Positions 17,883 through 30,744 of a DNA stretch of 64,000 bases are shown one piece after another. The stretch comes from a bacterium YEK0313. Lineage in GTDB: Bacteria > Pseudomonadota > Alphaproteobacteria > Rhizobiales > Phreatobacteraceae. Within the stretch, counting starts at the first letter, position 1. Each line of letters opens with the position of its first letter. Position numbers and translations under genes: made by a program. Below the pieces are notes generated by a model. It was not told where the DNA came from. It ran no database searches and saw only the letters and a list, made by a program, of their open reading frames with translations. The stretch is from NCBI GenBank assembly GCA_000751295.2, contig CCMO02000001.1:1413501-1477500 (forward strand), written 5' to 3'.

Positions 17883-18051
17883 TTCAGCGGAGCGCCATCC
17901 ATCGTAACAAATGTTGCATCTCTCGAAATATGGCGCATCGGAACGAGACAGCCCGATCCGCCGCGGTTTGGCGCGGGTGCGTGGCCATGCCAGGCGGCCG
18001 CGGCGCTCGGCGCCGGGTCGCCTGGGACAGGCAGAGGTGCGGAACGAGGGC

Positions 18052-20397
18052 TCAGCCCGGCTCGCAGCGTGTCGTCTTACGCACCGCCGCGTCCACCGCC
18101 CCCTTGCTATAGGGCAGCGCGGCATAGTCGCCGGTCGCCCAGCGCTCGAACAGGTCGCGATAATGGGACGAGGACGGGTCACCGGACTGGCCCGGCGTGT
18201 TGATCGCCACCGACCGGTCGAGATCGGCGAGATCGACCACCATGCGGAAGGACGAGCCCATCATGGTCCGGAAGTCGCCCGGCCGGTAGCCCGTATGCAT
18301 GGGGGTCGCGCTCGACCCCGCATGGGGAATCGGTCCGACCGATCGCGCCTTGGCCTCCTCGGGCGACATCAATGCGCTCAATGGATGGTCGAACTGGGCG
18401 TGATGCAGCTTGCCCCAGGCCCAGGCCGCCGGATCCTCGCCGAGCATGGCCTTCACGTCGCGCACCGCGGCGGCGAGCGAGGCGGCGAGCAGCTTGTCGC
18501 GCCCGCCGCGCGGATCGGCGCCGAACCGTTCGTCCGGCGCTTCCAGCGCGGCCAGCGTTCCCTCGACGTCTCCCGGCACCATCAGGCGGTGCAGGTCGCG
18601 CGGCACGATGGCGTTCCACAGCGCCGGCTTCAGGTGACGGCTCCACCAGACCTCGAACAGCGCCGCCGGCGCGGAGGTCTCGAGCAGGGCATGGTCCCAG
18701 CCGGCAAAAAGCCTCAAGGCCAAAGCCACGTCGGCGTCACCTGCCGGCAGCTCCCGCGCGATCCGCGTCAGGCGCCGCGCCGGCACGGAGACGACGTCGG
18801 TCTGCAGCGCCCGAGAGGTCGTCATGCGGTGCGGCGCCTCCGCCGCCAGCACCTCCTCGATCCGGGTCGCGCGGGCCCGCTCGACCCATTCGAAACCGAT
18901 CGGATGCGCCTTGTGGTCCCAGTCGGCGGGCAGGTTCATCTCGTTGGCCGAGAAGACGAAGCCGCGCGCGGGATTTTCGTCGAGCGGCATCTTCGTGCTG
19001 TCGCGGAAGCCGGCCCATTCGTAGCGGCCGTCGCCCGGCACCGGCATCAGCCCGTCCCAGTTCGGCCGTGTCGGATTGATGCCGGCCGGCATCCAGGCGA
19101 CCGTGCCGGCCTTGTCGGCATAGACGAAGTTCACCGAAGGCGTGCCCCAGCGCTCCGTGCCGGCGCGGAATTCGGCGAGATTGCGGGCGCGCATCAACCG
19201 GTGGGTGCCGAGATAAGGCGCGGTGCCCGGCTCGAACCAGACCGAGCGCACCGCATAGGCGCGCCGCTTGTCCCTGTCCTCGTGGACCACGGGCCCGTGC
19301 CGGGTGAACTTCAGGCGCAGCACCTGGTCGGGGCAGCCCTTCACCTTGACGGTCTCCTCGACCGTCCGCATCCGCTCCCAGCCGTCCTTGTAGCGATAGC
19401 GGTCGGGATCATCAGGGTCGGTCTCGTAGACGTAGAGATCCTCCTGGTCGATGTAGAAGATCGTCAGCGCCCAGGCCATGGTGCCGTTATGGCCGATATG
19501 GACGCCGGGAATGCAGGGCTCGCCGGCGCCGATCACGTCGAGCCCCGGCGCCGTCAGGTGGACGAGGAAACGCAGCGAGGGCAGGCCGTGCAGCCTGTGC
19601 GGATCCGACGCCAGGATCGGCTTGCCGGTGTCGGTCCGGCTGCCATGCACGGCCCAGTTGTTCGAGCCGGTATGCTGGGCATCGAGCACGACCTCGAGAA
19701 GATCGGTGACGCCGCGCCATTTCGGCGCGTCCTCGAGCTTGGCTTCGAGCCGCTCCTTCGAGAAGGTCGCATTGGCCGCGGCAAGCTTGACCATGTCGAG
19801 CACGGCCATCGGAATGCTCGCCGGGTCGAGCCCCTCCGGCACGACCGGCGTGACCGCCGGCTCCAGCCAGCGGCGCAGGAGATCGGTGCGGTGGTCGGCC
19901 TTGGCCTGCACCTGGCAGCGCAGCACCTCGGACAGCACGTTGCGGCTCAGCGAATGGGTGCGGATGCGCGAGACATCGGCCGGGGCCCAGCGCGCCGGAC
20001 GCGTGCCGGTGAGACCGAATTCGAACGGCAGGAGGCTCGGATCGGCCTCGGTCATCGCCACGAAGGCATTGATGCCTTCGGCAAAGGCCGTGAAGGTCGC
20101 CTTGGCCTCCGGGCCGTAGGCGGCAAATTCCGCGTCCTGGTCGCCGCGATAGAGGAACAGCCGCGCGGCGCGATCCTGCTCGAGATAGCCAGGGCCGAAA
20201 TCCGCCGCCAGGAGGCCGAGGCCCCGCTTGCGCCACAGATCGATCTGGAACAGGCGTTCGCGGGCGGCGTGGAACCCCTGCAGGAAGAACAGGTCGTGTT
20301 CGTTCTCCGCGCGGATATGCGCGATGCCGTTCTCGTCGAGGCCGATGGAGCCGGGCGCGGTCAGGCCGGCAATCTTGAGCGTTTCTGTGTCTGTCAT
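18052..20397 (-). CDS. Penicillin acylase (S45) family N-terminal nucleophile hydrolase
   Basis: The 781-residue protein belongs to the S45 penicillin amidase family, whose members self-cleave and use an N-terminal serine to hydrolyse amides such as beta-lactams, glutaryl compounds or acyl-homoserine lactones. The alpha-chain part includes GLDENGIAHIRAENEHDLFFLQGFHAARERLFQ (residues 19-51). The cleavage/catalytic site is TGSNNWAVHGS, with Ser245 as the predicted nucleophile. Further features are GAGEPCIPGVHIGHNGTMAW and the oxyanion asparagine in FSANEMNLP. No signal peptide is seen after the ATG at 20397, unlike classical periplasmic enzymes. Substrate unknown. Confidence 0.9.
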   Translation of the reverse strand: MTDTETLKIAGLTAPGSIGLDENGIAHIRAENEHDLFFLQGFHAARERLFQIDLWRKRGLGLLAADFGPGYLEQDRAARLFLYRGDQDAEFAAYGPEAKATFTAFAEGINAFVAMTEADPSLLPFEFGLTGTRPARWAPADVSRIRTHSLSRNVLSEVLRCQVQAKADHRTDLLRRWLEPAVTPVVPEGLDPASIPMAVLDMVKLAAANATFSKERLEAKLEDAPKWRGVTDLLEVVLDAQHTGSNNWAVHGSRTDTGKPILASDPHRLHGLPSLRFLVHLTAPGLDVIGAGEPCIPGVHIGHNGTMAWALTIFYIDQEDLYVYETDPDDPDRYRYKDGWERMRTVEETVKVKGCPDQVLRLKFTRHGPVVHEDRDKRRAYAVRSVWFEPGTAPYLGTHRLMRARNLAEFRAGTERWGTPSVNFVYADKAGTVAWMPAGINPTRPNWDGLMPVPGDGRYEWAGFRDSTKMPLDENPARGFVFSANEMNLPADWDHKAHPIGFEWVERARATRIEEVLAAEAPHRMTTSRALQTDVVSVPARRLTRIARELPAGDADVALALRLFAGWDHALLETSAPAALFEVWWSRHLKPALWNAIVPRDLHRLMVPGDVEGTLAALEAPDERFGADPRGGRDKLLAASLAAAVRDVKAMLGEDPAAWAWGKLHHAQFDHPLSALMSPEEAKARSVGPIPHAGSSATPMHTGYRPGDFRTMMGSSFRMVVDLADLDRSVAINTPGQSGDPSSSHYRDLFERWATGDYAALPYSKGAVDAAVRKTTRCEPG

Positions 20398-20589
20398 GTT
20401 CTGATGTCTTCGCCTTGGACGCCCCGACTGTGCCACCGCGTCGCCGCCCCGGCCAGACTTGACCGGGCGCTGATGGCCCCGCGCCGCGCGCATGCCTCGC
20501 GGCGCGATTTGGACCGGCTGGCAGGCCGTGCAAAACTCGCCGCCTGGCCGAAGCCGGACCAATGCCGGCGGCCGACCGAGGGGATATCC

Positions 20590-21642
20590 ATGACGCGTCC
20601 TGCCGCACGTGATCGATCGGTCCGGCACCGCTTTTTCGGTCTTCTGGCCGGCCTTGTCCTGGCCCTTGCGGCGTGTCCGCCGCCGGCTGGCCAGGCGCAG
20701 ACGGCCCCGCCCTTCGCGCCGGCCATCGTCTACGACCTCGGCGGACGCTTCGACAAATCCTTCAACGAGGCGGGCTATGCCGGTGCCGAACGGTTCAAGC
20801 GGGAGACCGGCATCGCCTATCGCGACTTCGAGATCCGCAACGACACCCAGCGCGAGCAGGCCCTGCGCAATTTCGCCCAGCGCGGCCAGAACCCGATCGT
20901 CTCCGTCGGCTTCTCGTTCCGCGCGGCGGTCGAAAAGGTCGCCGCCGAATTTCCCAACACCCGGTTCGTGATCATCGACAACACGGTCGCCCTGCCGAAC
21001 GTCCAGAGCGTGCTGTTCAAGGAACACGAGGGTTCCTATCTCGTCGGCGTTCTCGCCGCGCTCCGCTCGCAAACCAACACGATCGGCTTTGTCGGCGGCA
21101 TGGATATCCCGCTGATCCGCAAATTCGCCTGCGGCTACGTCCAGGGCGCACGCGCTGCGCGGCCGGGCATCGCCATCATCCAGAACATGACCGGCACGAC
21201 CGGCCAGGCCTTCAGCGACCCGGTGCGCGGCGCCGAGCTCGCCCGCGGCCAGATCGCCCAAGGGGCCGACATCGTCTATCACGCCGCCGGCTCCACCGGC
21301 ATCGGCGTGCTGCAGGCGGTGGCCGATGCCGGCAAGCTCGGCATCGGCGTCGATTCCAACCAGAACGGCCTGCATCCGGGACGCGTGCTCACCTCGATGA
21401 CCAAGCAGGTCGATGTCGCCGTCTACGGCGCCTTCATGGCGGCGCGCGCCGGCACCTGGCGCCCCGGCGTCTCGGTTCTGGGCCTTGCCGAGGGCGGCGT
21501 CGACTGGGCCGACGACGCCAACAATGCCGCGCTGATCACACCCGAGATGCGCGCGGCGGTGACCCGGGCCGCCGAGGAGATTAGGATGGGCCGGTTGCAG
21601 GTCCACGACTACATGGCGACCAACAGCTGCCCGGTCCAATGA
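20590..21642 (+). CDS. BMP family nucleoside-binding lipoprotein (ABC importer)
   Basis: A 350-residue basic-membrane-protein-type periplasmic binding protein, the ligand-binding subunit of the nucleoside importer encoded downstream. The lipobox LALAAC places the lipidated Cys at residue 29. Family motifs are VYDLGGRFDKSFNEAGYAGAERF, SVGFSFRAAVEKVAAEFP, FVGGMDIPLIRKFACGY, VYHAAGSTGIGVLQA and GVDSNQNGLHPGRVLTSMTK. The start ATG at 20590 follows GAGGGG. It is the first gene of a ten-gene operon and overlaps the next by 4 bases. Nucleosides as ligand are inferred from the catabolic genes in the operon. Confidence 0.93.
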   Translation: MTRPAARDRSVRHRFFGLLAGLVLALAACPPPAGQAQTAPPFAPAIVYDLGGRFDKSFNEAGYAGAERFKRETGIAYRDFEIRNDTQREQALRNFAQRGQNPIVSVGFSFRAAVEKVAAEFPNTRFVIIDNTVALPNVQSVLFKEHEGSYLVGVLAALRSQTNTIGFVGGMDIPLIRKFACGYVQGARAARPGIAIIQNMTGTTGQAFSDPVRGAELARGQIAQGADIVYHAAGSTGIGVLQAVADAGKLGIGVDSNQNGLHPGRVLTSMTKQVDVAVYGAFMAARAGTWRPGVSVLGLAEGGVDWADDANNAALITPEMRAAVTRAAEEIRMGRLQVHDYMATNSCPVQ

Positions 21643-22375
21643 ACATCACCATTCTCGGTTCAGGCGACGCTTTCGGCTCCGGCGGGCGGTTCTCCACCTG
21701 CCTGCATCTCGCGGCGAGCGATGGCACCACCATGCTGGTCGACTGCGCCGCGACGTCCATGCCCGCGCTGAACCGCGCCGGCATCGACCGCAACGCCATC
21801 TCGGCGATCCTGTTCACCCATTTCCACGGCGACCATTTCGGCGGCCTGCCGTTCTTCGTGCTCGACGCCCAGTTCGTCACGCGCCGGCGCACGCCGCTCG
21901 TCGTCGCCGGGCCGCCCGGCGTCGCGCAGCGCGCCCATGCCGCGCTGGAAGCCGCCTTTCCGGGCTCGGCGACCGCCCGGCGCGCCTTCGAGATCGACTA
22001 TCTCGAGATCGCCCCGGGCCGCCCGGCGGAGGTCGCCGGCGCCGACATCGAAGCCTTCGCCATGGTCCACGACGATCGCGCCGGCCCGTGCCTCGGCTAT
22101 CGCATCGCCCGCGATGGCAAGGTCTTCGCCTATTCCGGCGACACGGCCTGGACCGACACGCTGGTGCCGCTCGCCCGCGACGCCGATGCCCTGCTGATCG
22201 AGTGCTACACGGTCGACCGCAAGCTGCCGAACCATCTCGACTACGAAACGCTCGAGCAGCACCTCGGCGAACTGACGGCACGGCGCATCATCCTCACCCA
22301 TATGAGCAGCGCCATGCTCGACCATGCGGGGGCGCTCGCCTGCGAGCGGGCCTATGACGGCATGGCCATCGCCCT

Positions 22376-22379
<4 letters not shown>
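21639..22379 (+). CDS. MBL-fold metallo-hydrolase (RNase Z-like)
   Basis: A 246-residue metallo-beta-lactamase-fold enzyme. The N-terminus MNITILGSGDAFGSGGRFSTC and the metal motif HFHGDH (residues 61-66) match the RNase Z/phosphodiesterase-like branch. Further ligands are probably Asp in SGDTAWTD (about residue 167) and His in ILTHMSS (about residue 227). It has no signal peptide, so it should act in the cytoplasm. It overlaps the BMP gene upstream and the ABC ATPase gene downstream by ATGA, so it is firmly part of the nucleoside operon. A role on a nucleotide or cyclic phosphodiester is possible but not shown. Confidence 0.88.
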
Positions 22380-23910
<1,531 letters not shown>

Positions 23911-23914
<4 letters not shown>

Positions 23915-25011
23915 ACAGGCATCATCTGCCACTCTGGCTCACCGCCGTCGCCATTCCGCTTGCCACCGTCGCCGCCGCCTTCCTCGCCGCAGGCCTGGTC
24001 GTGCTGACCATCGGCGAAAGCCCGATCGAGGCGCTCGGCATCCTGCTCGGCGGCGCGCTCGGCTCGGGCTACGGCATCGGCTACACGCTGTTCTACACGA
24101 CGAGCTACATCTTCACCGGGCTTGCCGTCGCGGTCGCCTTCCATGCCGGTCATTTCAACATCGGCGGCGAAGGCCAGGCCCTGGTCGGCGGCCTCGGCGC
24201 GGCCCTGGTGGCGCTCGGCCTGCCCGGCCTGCCGGCCCCGATCCTGCTGCCCCTGGCCATCCTCGGCGCCGCGTTCGGCGGCGCCGCCTGGGCCTTCGTG
24301 CCGGCCTGGCTGCAGGCCCGGCGCGGCAGCCACATCGTCATCACCACCATCATGTTCAACCTCCTGGCCGGCACGCTCACCGTCTATCTGCTCGCCGGCC
24401 CGCTGCGCATGCCCGGCTCGATGGCCCTGGAGACGGCGCGCTTCAGCGACGCGGCGATCCTGCCCTCCTTCGCCGCCATCGCCGCCTGGTTCGGCTGGAC
24501 GGCGGCGCGCTCGCCGCTCAACCTGTCGCTCGTGCTGGCGCTCGCCGCGGCCGTCGCCGTCTGGGTGCTGATCTGGCACAGCCGGCTCGGCTACCGGATC
24601 CGCACCGTCGGCGCCAATGCCGATGCCGCCATCTATGCCGGCATCTCGCCGGCCCGCATCACCCTCGTCGCGCTGATGCTGTCGGGCGGCCTGGCCGGCC
24701 TGATGGCGACCAACGAGATCCTCGGCGCCCAGGGCCGGCTGATCAACGAATTCGTCGCCGGCGCCGGCTTCGTCGGCATCGCCACAGCCCTGATGGGACG
24801 GGCGCACCCCTATGGCATCGTGCTCGCCAGCCTGCTGTTCGGCGTGCTCGCGCAGGGCGGCGCCGAGCTTGCCCTCGAAAAGCCGAGGATCCCGCGCGAG
24901 ATGATCGTCGTGATCCAGGGCTTCGTCATCCTGTTCGCCGGCGCCCTGGAAAATCTCTTCGCCGACCGGCTGACCATGCTGTACCGGCGCCTGACGCGCG
25001 GCAGCGACTGA
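23911..25011 (+). CDS. ABC transporter permease, nucleoside-type (first subunit)
   Basis: The 366-residue membrane subunit has about nine to ten hydrophobic segments. Characteristic family sequences are FTGLAVAVAFHAGHFNIGGEGQALVGGLGA and NADAAIYAGISPARITLVALMLSGGLAGLMATNEILG. It pairs with the second permease to form the channel of the nucleoside importer. It overlaps the ATPase gene by 4 bases and is 16 bases before the second permease gene. Confidence 0.94.
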
Positions 25012-25027
25012 CGAGGCAGCGACCGAC

Positions 25028-26017
25028 ATGGCAGCATCCGACATGGCGACCTGGACGCTGGTTCTCTCCGTGTTCGACAGCGCCGTCAGGCTGTCGGTGC
25101 CGCTGATCTTCGCCTGCCTCGCCGGCCTCTATTCCGAGCGCGCCGGGGTGGTCGATATCGGCCTCGAAGGCAAGCTGCTGGTCGGCGCCTTCGCCGCCGG
25201 GGCCACCGCCGCCGTCATCCCCGATCCCTGGATCGGCCTCGTCGTGGCGGTCGGCGCGTCGACCGGCTTTGCCCTGATGCACGGCTTCGCCGCGATCAGC
25301 CAGCGCGGCAACCAGATCGTCTCGGGCGTCGCCCTCAACGTGCTCGCCTCCGGGCTCACCGCCGTGCTCGGCAATGCCTGGTTCGAGCAGGGCGGCCGTA
25401 CGCCGCAGCTCGGCGCGACGGCCCGGTTCGGCGAGATCACCCTGCCCTTTGCCGAGGCGGCGTCCGCGGTGCCGATCATCGGCGCCTTCTATGCGGAGGT
25501 CGTTTCCGGCCACTCCGTGCTCGTCTATCTGGCCGTTCTGGCTGTGCCGCTCACCGCCTTCCTGCTCTACCGCACGCGCTGGGGGCTGCGGCTCAGGGCC
25601 GTCGGCGAAAACCCCGCGGCCGTCGATACGGCCGGCATTTCGGTGGTCCGCCTGCGCTACCAGGCGGTCCTGGTCGCCGGCCTGCTCTGCGGCCTCGGCG
25701 GCGCCTATCTCGCCATCGCCCAGTCGGCCGGCTTCGTCAACGACATGACCGCGGGCAAGGGATTCATTGCGCTCGCGGCCCTCATCTTCGCCAAGTGGCG
25801 ACCCTGGGCGGCGCTCGGCACCTGTCTCCTGTTCGGCCTCCTGGATGCGACGGCGCTGCGCATCCAGGGCACCGTCCTGCCCGGCATCGGTCAGGTTCCT
25901 GTTCAGGCGATCCAGGCTTTGCCTTATATCCTCACGCTGGTGCTGCTGGCCGGCTTCATCGGCCGGGCGATCCCGCCCCGGGCCTCCGGCATCCCCTATG
26001 TGAAGGATCGGTCGTGA
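25028..26017 (+). CDS. ABC transporter permease, nucleoside-type (second subunit)
   Basis: The 329-residue second channel subunit. The conserved N-terminal part is RLSVPLIFACLAGLYSERAGVVDIGLEGKLLVGAF and the middle contains LRLRAVGENPAAVDTAGISVVRLRYQAVLVAG. About eight to nine membrane helices are visible. I used the ATG at 25028; a second ATG at 25043 is equally plausible. It overlaps the cytidine deaminase gene by 4 bases (GTGA). Confidence 0.94.
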   Translation: MAASDMATWTLVLSVFDSAVRLSVPLIFACLAGLYSERAGVVDIGLEGKLLVGAFAAGATAAVIPDPWIGLVVAVGASTGFALMHGFAAISQRGNQIVSGVALNVLASGLTAVLGNAWFEQGGRTPQLGATARFGEITLPFAEAASAVPIIGAFYAEVVSGHSVLVYLAVLAVPLTAFLLYRTRWGLRLRAVGENPAAVDTAGISVVRLRYQAVLVAGLLCGLGGAYLAIAQSAGFVNDMTAGKGFIALAALIFAKWRPWAALGTCLLFGLLDATALRIQGTVLPGIGQVPVQAIQALPYILTLVLLAGFIGRAIPPRASGIPYVKDRS

Positions 26018-26415
26018 CAGCCGAACTGACAGCCCTGTTCGAAGCGGCCAAGGCGGCGCAGGCCCGCGCCTATGCGCCCTATTCGCGTTTCCAGGTCGGC
26101 GCCGCCCTGCGCACGGTGTCGGGAGCCGTCCATGCCGGCTGCAATGTCGAGAACGCCGCCTATCCGGTCGGTGCCTGCGCCGAGGCCGGCGCGCTCTCGG
26201 CCATGGTGCTGGCGGGCGACCGGTCGGTCGTGGAAGTGCTGGTCATCGGCGACGGGCCGGAACTGTGCACGCCCTGCGGCGCCTGTCGCCAGCGCCTGCG
26301 CGAATTCGGCGCGAACGGCATGCTTATCCACGTCGCCGGCCCGGAAGGCGTCAGGATGAGCGTCACGCTCGGCGAGCTGCTCCCCCATTCCTTCGGGCCG
26401 GACAATCTGTCATGA
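26014..26415 (+). CDS. cdd: Cytidine deaminase
   Basis: A 133-residue homotetrameric-type cytidine deaminase converting (deoxy)cytidine to (deoxy)uridine. Zinc ligands are Cys55 in the CAE motif (Glu57 as proton shuttle) and Cys88 and Cys91 in PCGACRQ. Substrate-binding sequences YAPYSRFQVGAAL and GCNVENAAYP are intact. The usual CAERTA reads CAEAGA here, a minor variation. The start is a GTG at 26014 overlapping the permease stop, which indicates coupled translation in the nucleoside operon. Confidence 0.94.
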   Translation: MTAELTALFEAAKAAQARAYAPYSRFQVGAALRTVSGAVHAGCNVENAAYPVGACAEAGALSAMVLAGDRSVVEVLVIGDGPELCTPCGACRQRLREFGANGMLIHVAGPEGVRMSVTLGELLPHSFGPDNLS

Positions 26416-27209
26416 GCGCGGCGGAGCTCATTCGCGCAAGGATCGGCCCGACGCCGATCGACTGCGCCATCGTGCTCGGCACCGGGCTCGGCCCGCTCGC
26501 GGATGCCGTCGACGAGCCGGTCGCGATTGCCTATGCCGAGCTGCCGGGCTTTCCGCGGACCGGGGTATCGGGCCATGCCGGCCGGCTCGTAATCGGCCGC
26601 CTGGAAGGCCGGCGCGTCGCCATGATGCAGGGCCGTGCCCATGTCTACGAGACGGGCGATGCCCGCGTGATGCAGCCGGCCATCGCGGCCCTCGCCGGGC
26701 TCGGCGCCGGGGCGCTGCTGCTGACCAATGCGGCCGGCTCGCTGCGGGAGGACATGCCGCCGGGATCGGTCATGGCGATAGCGGACCATATCGGCCTGTT
26801 CGGCCCGAACCCGCTGATCGGCACGCCCGGCGACGGGCGCTTCGTGCCGATGAACGATGCCTATGATCCTGCGCTGAGGGCGGCGCTCGGCCGGGGCGCC
26901 GCGGCGGCCGGCATCACGCTGCATGCCGGCATCTATGCCTGGGTCACCGGACCGAGCTTCGAAACCCCGGCGGAGATCCGCGCCCTGCAGCGGCTCGGCG
27001 CCGACGCCGTCGGCATGTCCACCGTGCCGGAGGTGATTCTCGCCCGCCATGCCGGGCTGCGCGTCGCGGCGCTCTCGATGATCACCAATTTCGGCGCCGG
27101 CATGGCCGTCGAAGCGCCGTCCCATGCCGAAACCAAGACGGTCGCCATGGCCGGCGCGCAGGCCCTCGGCGCGGTCATCCGCGGCTTCCTCGGGGAGATC
27201 GCGACATGA
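26412..27209 (+). CDS. Purine-nucleoside phosphorylase
   Basis: A 265-residue trimeric-type (PNP/MTAP family) phosphorylase that splits purine nucleosides into base and (deoxy)ribose 1-phosphate. Motifs are VLGTGLGPLADAV (phosphate loop), GRAHVYET (equivalent to RxHxYEG), LLTNAAGSL, VTGPSFETPAEIRALQRLGADAVGMSTVPEV and SMITNFGAGM. It overlaps cdd and deoC by 4 bases on each side. Its product pentose 1-phosphate is the substrate of the phosphopentomutase encoded four genes later. Confidence 0.94.
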   Translation: MSAAELIRARIGPTPIDCAIVLGTGLGPLADAVDEPVAIAYAELPGFPRTGVSGHAGRLVIGRLEGRRVAMMQGRAHVYETGDARVMQPAIAALAGLGAGALLLTNAAGSLREDMPPGSVMAIADHIGLFGPNPLIGTPGDGRFVPMNDAYDPALRAALGRGAAAAGITLHAGIYAWVTGPSFETPAEIRALQRLGADAVGMSTVPEVILARHAGLRVAALSMITNFGAGMAVEAPSHAETKTVAMAGAQALGAVIRGFLGEIAT

Positions 27210-27949
27210 GCGACAGATTTGCGACCAAGGCCATCGCGCTGCTCGACCTGACCGATCTCTCAGAGACCGCCGACGCAGCGGGGCTCGCGAGCCTCTGCGA
27301 GCGCGCCTCGACGCCGCTCGGTCCGGTCGCTGCCGTCTGCGTCTGGCCCCGTTTCGCCGCCGCCGCCCGGCAGCGGCTTGCCGGCACGCTCATCAAGGTC
27401 GCGACCGTCGTCAACTTTCCGGCCGGGACCGCGGATGTCGCAGCCGCATCGGCGGAAACCGCGAGGGCCATCGCCGACGGAGCCGACGAGATCGACCTCG
27501 TCCTGCCCTACCATGCGGTCATGGCGGGCGACGATGACACGGCAGCGGCGCTGGTCGGAGCCGTGCGCGCGCGCGTTCCGCCCGGGCGCCTGCTCAAGGT
27601 GATCCTGGAAACCGGCGTGCTCGGCACGCCCGAACGCATTGCCCGCGCGGCCCGGATCGCCATCGGGGCCGGCGCCGACTTCATCAAGACCTCGACCGGC
27701 AAGACCCGCGTCTCGGCGACGCCCGAGGCCGCGCGCGTGATGCTGGAGGTGATCCGCGCCGCGCCGCGCCCCGTCGGCTTCAAGGCCTCGGGCGGCATCC
27801 GCACGCGTGAGGATGCCCGCGCCTATCTGGCGCTCGCCGAGGCGGTGATGGGCAAGGGCTGGCCGCGGCCGGACACTTTCCGGTTCGGCGCGTCGGGCCT
27901 GCTCGACGCCTTGCTCGCCGGCGCCGCCGCGCCGGACAGTGCCTATTGA
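27206..27949 (+). CDS. deoC: Deoxyribose-phosphate aldolase
   Basis: A 247-residue class I aldolase that cleaves 2-deoxyribose 5-phosphate to acetaldehyde and glyceraldehyde 3-phosphate. The Schiff-base lysine is Lys161 in FIKTSTGK. The second active-site lysine is Lys193 in GFKASGGIRT, and the substrate-binding EIDLVLPYHAVMAGD is present. It completes deoxynucleoside catabolism within this operon. Confidence 0.96.
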   Translation: MSDRFATKAIALLDLTDLSETADAAGLASLCERASTPLGPVAAVCVWPRFAAAARQRLAGTLIKVATVVNFPAGTADVAAASAETARAIADGADEIDLVLPYHAVMAGDDDTAAALVGAVRARVPPGRLLKVILETGVLGTPERIARAARIAIGAGADFIKTSTGKTRVSATPEAARVMLEVIRAAPRPVGFKASGGIRTREDARAYLALAEAVMGKGWPRPDTFRFGASGLLDALLAGAAAPDSAY

Positions 27950-27974
27950 AATCCCGGCCCACAGGACCTTTCGC

Positions 27975-29327
<1,353 letters not shown>

Positions 29328-29338
29328 ACGGAGAGCCC

Positions 29339-30532
29339 ATGCCGCGCAGCGTCATCCTGGTCCTCGATTCCCTGGGCATCGGCGCCGCCGCCGACGCCGC
29401 GGACTATGGCGATGCCGGCGCCGATACGCTCGGCCATATCGCCGACTGGTTCGCCGCGCGCGGGCCCGGCCTGCATCTGCCCAACCTGACGACGCTGGGC
29501 CTTGCCAAGGCCGCCGAGGCCGCCTCCGGCCGGATGCCGCCCGGCCTTGCCGCCACCGCCCGCATTGCCGGCCGCTACGGCTACGGGGTCGAGACCTCGC
29601 GCGGCAAGGACACGCCCTCCGGCCATTGGGAGATCGCCGGCGTGCCCGTCACCACCGACTGGGGCTACTTTCCGGATACGAGACCCTGCTTCCCCGCCGA
29701 TCTCGTCGCGACGCTGGTCGACCGCTGCGGCCTGCCCGGCATTCTCGGCGACTGCCACGCCTCCGGCACGGCCATCATCGCCGAGCTCGGCGAGGAGCAT
29801 GTCCGGACCGGCCGGCCGATCCTCTACAGCTCGGCCGATTCGGTGCTGCAGATCGCCGCCCACGAGGAGGCTTTCGGCCTCGATCGGCTTTACCAGGTCT
29901 GCCAGGTGGCGCGCGAGCTTTGCGATGCGCTGCGGATCGGCCGGGTCATCGCCCGGCCCTTCGCCGGTTCCTCGGCTGCCGATTTCCAGCGGACCGCCAA
30001 CCGCCGCGACTATGCGGTGCCGCCGCCGGCGCCGACGCTTCTCGACATCGCGACGCGCGCCGGCCGCGACGTCGTGACCGTCGGCAAGATCGGCGACATC
30101 TTCGCCCATGTCGGCACCGGAACGGTCATGAAGGCGGCCGGCAACATGGCCCTGTTCGACCGCACTCTCGAAGGCCTCGACCGCCTCGCGGAGGGCGGCC
30201 TGCTGATGGCCAATTTCATCGATTTCGATTCGCTCTACGGCCATCGCCGCGATCCCAAGGGCTATGGCCAGGCGCTCCGGCAGTTCGACCGCCGGCTGCC
30301 CGAGCTCGATGCCCGCCTGCGGCCCGGCGATCTCGTCGTCATCACCGCCGACCACGGCTGCGATCCGACCTTCGCGGGATCCGACCACACGCGCGAATAT
30401 GTGCCGATTCTCGCCTACGGGCCGGGCCAGCCGACCGGCCCGATCGGCCGGCGGGAGACCTTTGCCGACATTGCCGCGACACTCGCCCACCACCTCGCCC
30501 TGCCCGCGCCGGGCGCCGGCACGCCGTTCTGA
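29339..30532 (+). CDS. deoB: Phosphopentomutase
   Basis: A 397-residue alkaline-phosphatase-superfamily mutase that interconverts (deoxy)ribose 1-phosphate and 5-phosphate. The manganese site is represented by LVLDSLGIGAAADAADYGDAGADTLGH at the N-terminus and TADHGCDPTF and GSDHTREYVPIL at the C-terminus. The phosphothreonine loop is GKDTPSGHWEI. It is the last gene of the nucleoside operon, 11 bases after deoA. The order links PNP and DeoA products to DeoC. Confidence 0.96.
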   Translation: MPRSVILVLDSLGIGAAADAADYGDAGADTLGHIADWFAARGPGLHLPNLTTLGLAKAAEAASGRMPPGLAATARIAGRYGYGVETSRGKDTPSGHWEIAGVPVTTDWGYFPDTRPCFPADLVATLVDRCGLPGILGDCHASGTAIIAELGEEHVRTGRPILYSSADSVLQIAAHEEAFGLDRLYQVCQVARELCDALRIGRVIARPFAGSSAADFQRTANRRDYAVPPPAPTLLDIATRAGRDVVTVGKIGDIFAHVGTGTVMKAAGNMALFDRTLEGLDRLAEGGLLMANFIDFDSLYGHRRDPKGYGQALRQFDRRLPELDARLRPGDLVVITADHGCDPTFAGSDHTREYVPILAYGPGQPTGPIGRRETFADIAATLAHHLALPAPGAGTPF

Positions 30533-30744
30533 TCCCGACCCGCCGCGCCGGATCCGGGCGCAGGTTGCAGCCCGGCTGCCGGCGCCAGGAATCCGAGCAT
30601 TGCAAGCCGCCGCCCCGCATCCCATGCTGGCCCGGCTGGGGTGAAGGCTGGATCAACCGGCTCATCCGACCCGTTGCAGGCGCCGCCCGGCGCCGGGCCG
30701 GCGGGATCGGTCCCCGCGGAAACGAGCCAAGGGGAAGATCCAAG

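Noticed and set aside
17911..20589. A very long open frame on the plus strand that joins the BMP gene and covers the penicillin-acylase gene antisense.
   Set aside because: Its translation is Arg/Gly/His-rich low complexity with no family features. The penicillin-acylase gene on the other strand has full catalytic motifs. High GC keeps the antisense frame open.
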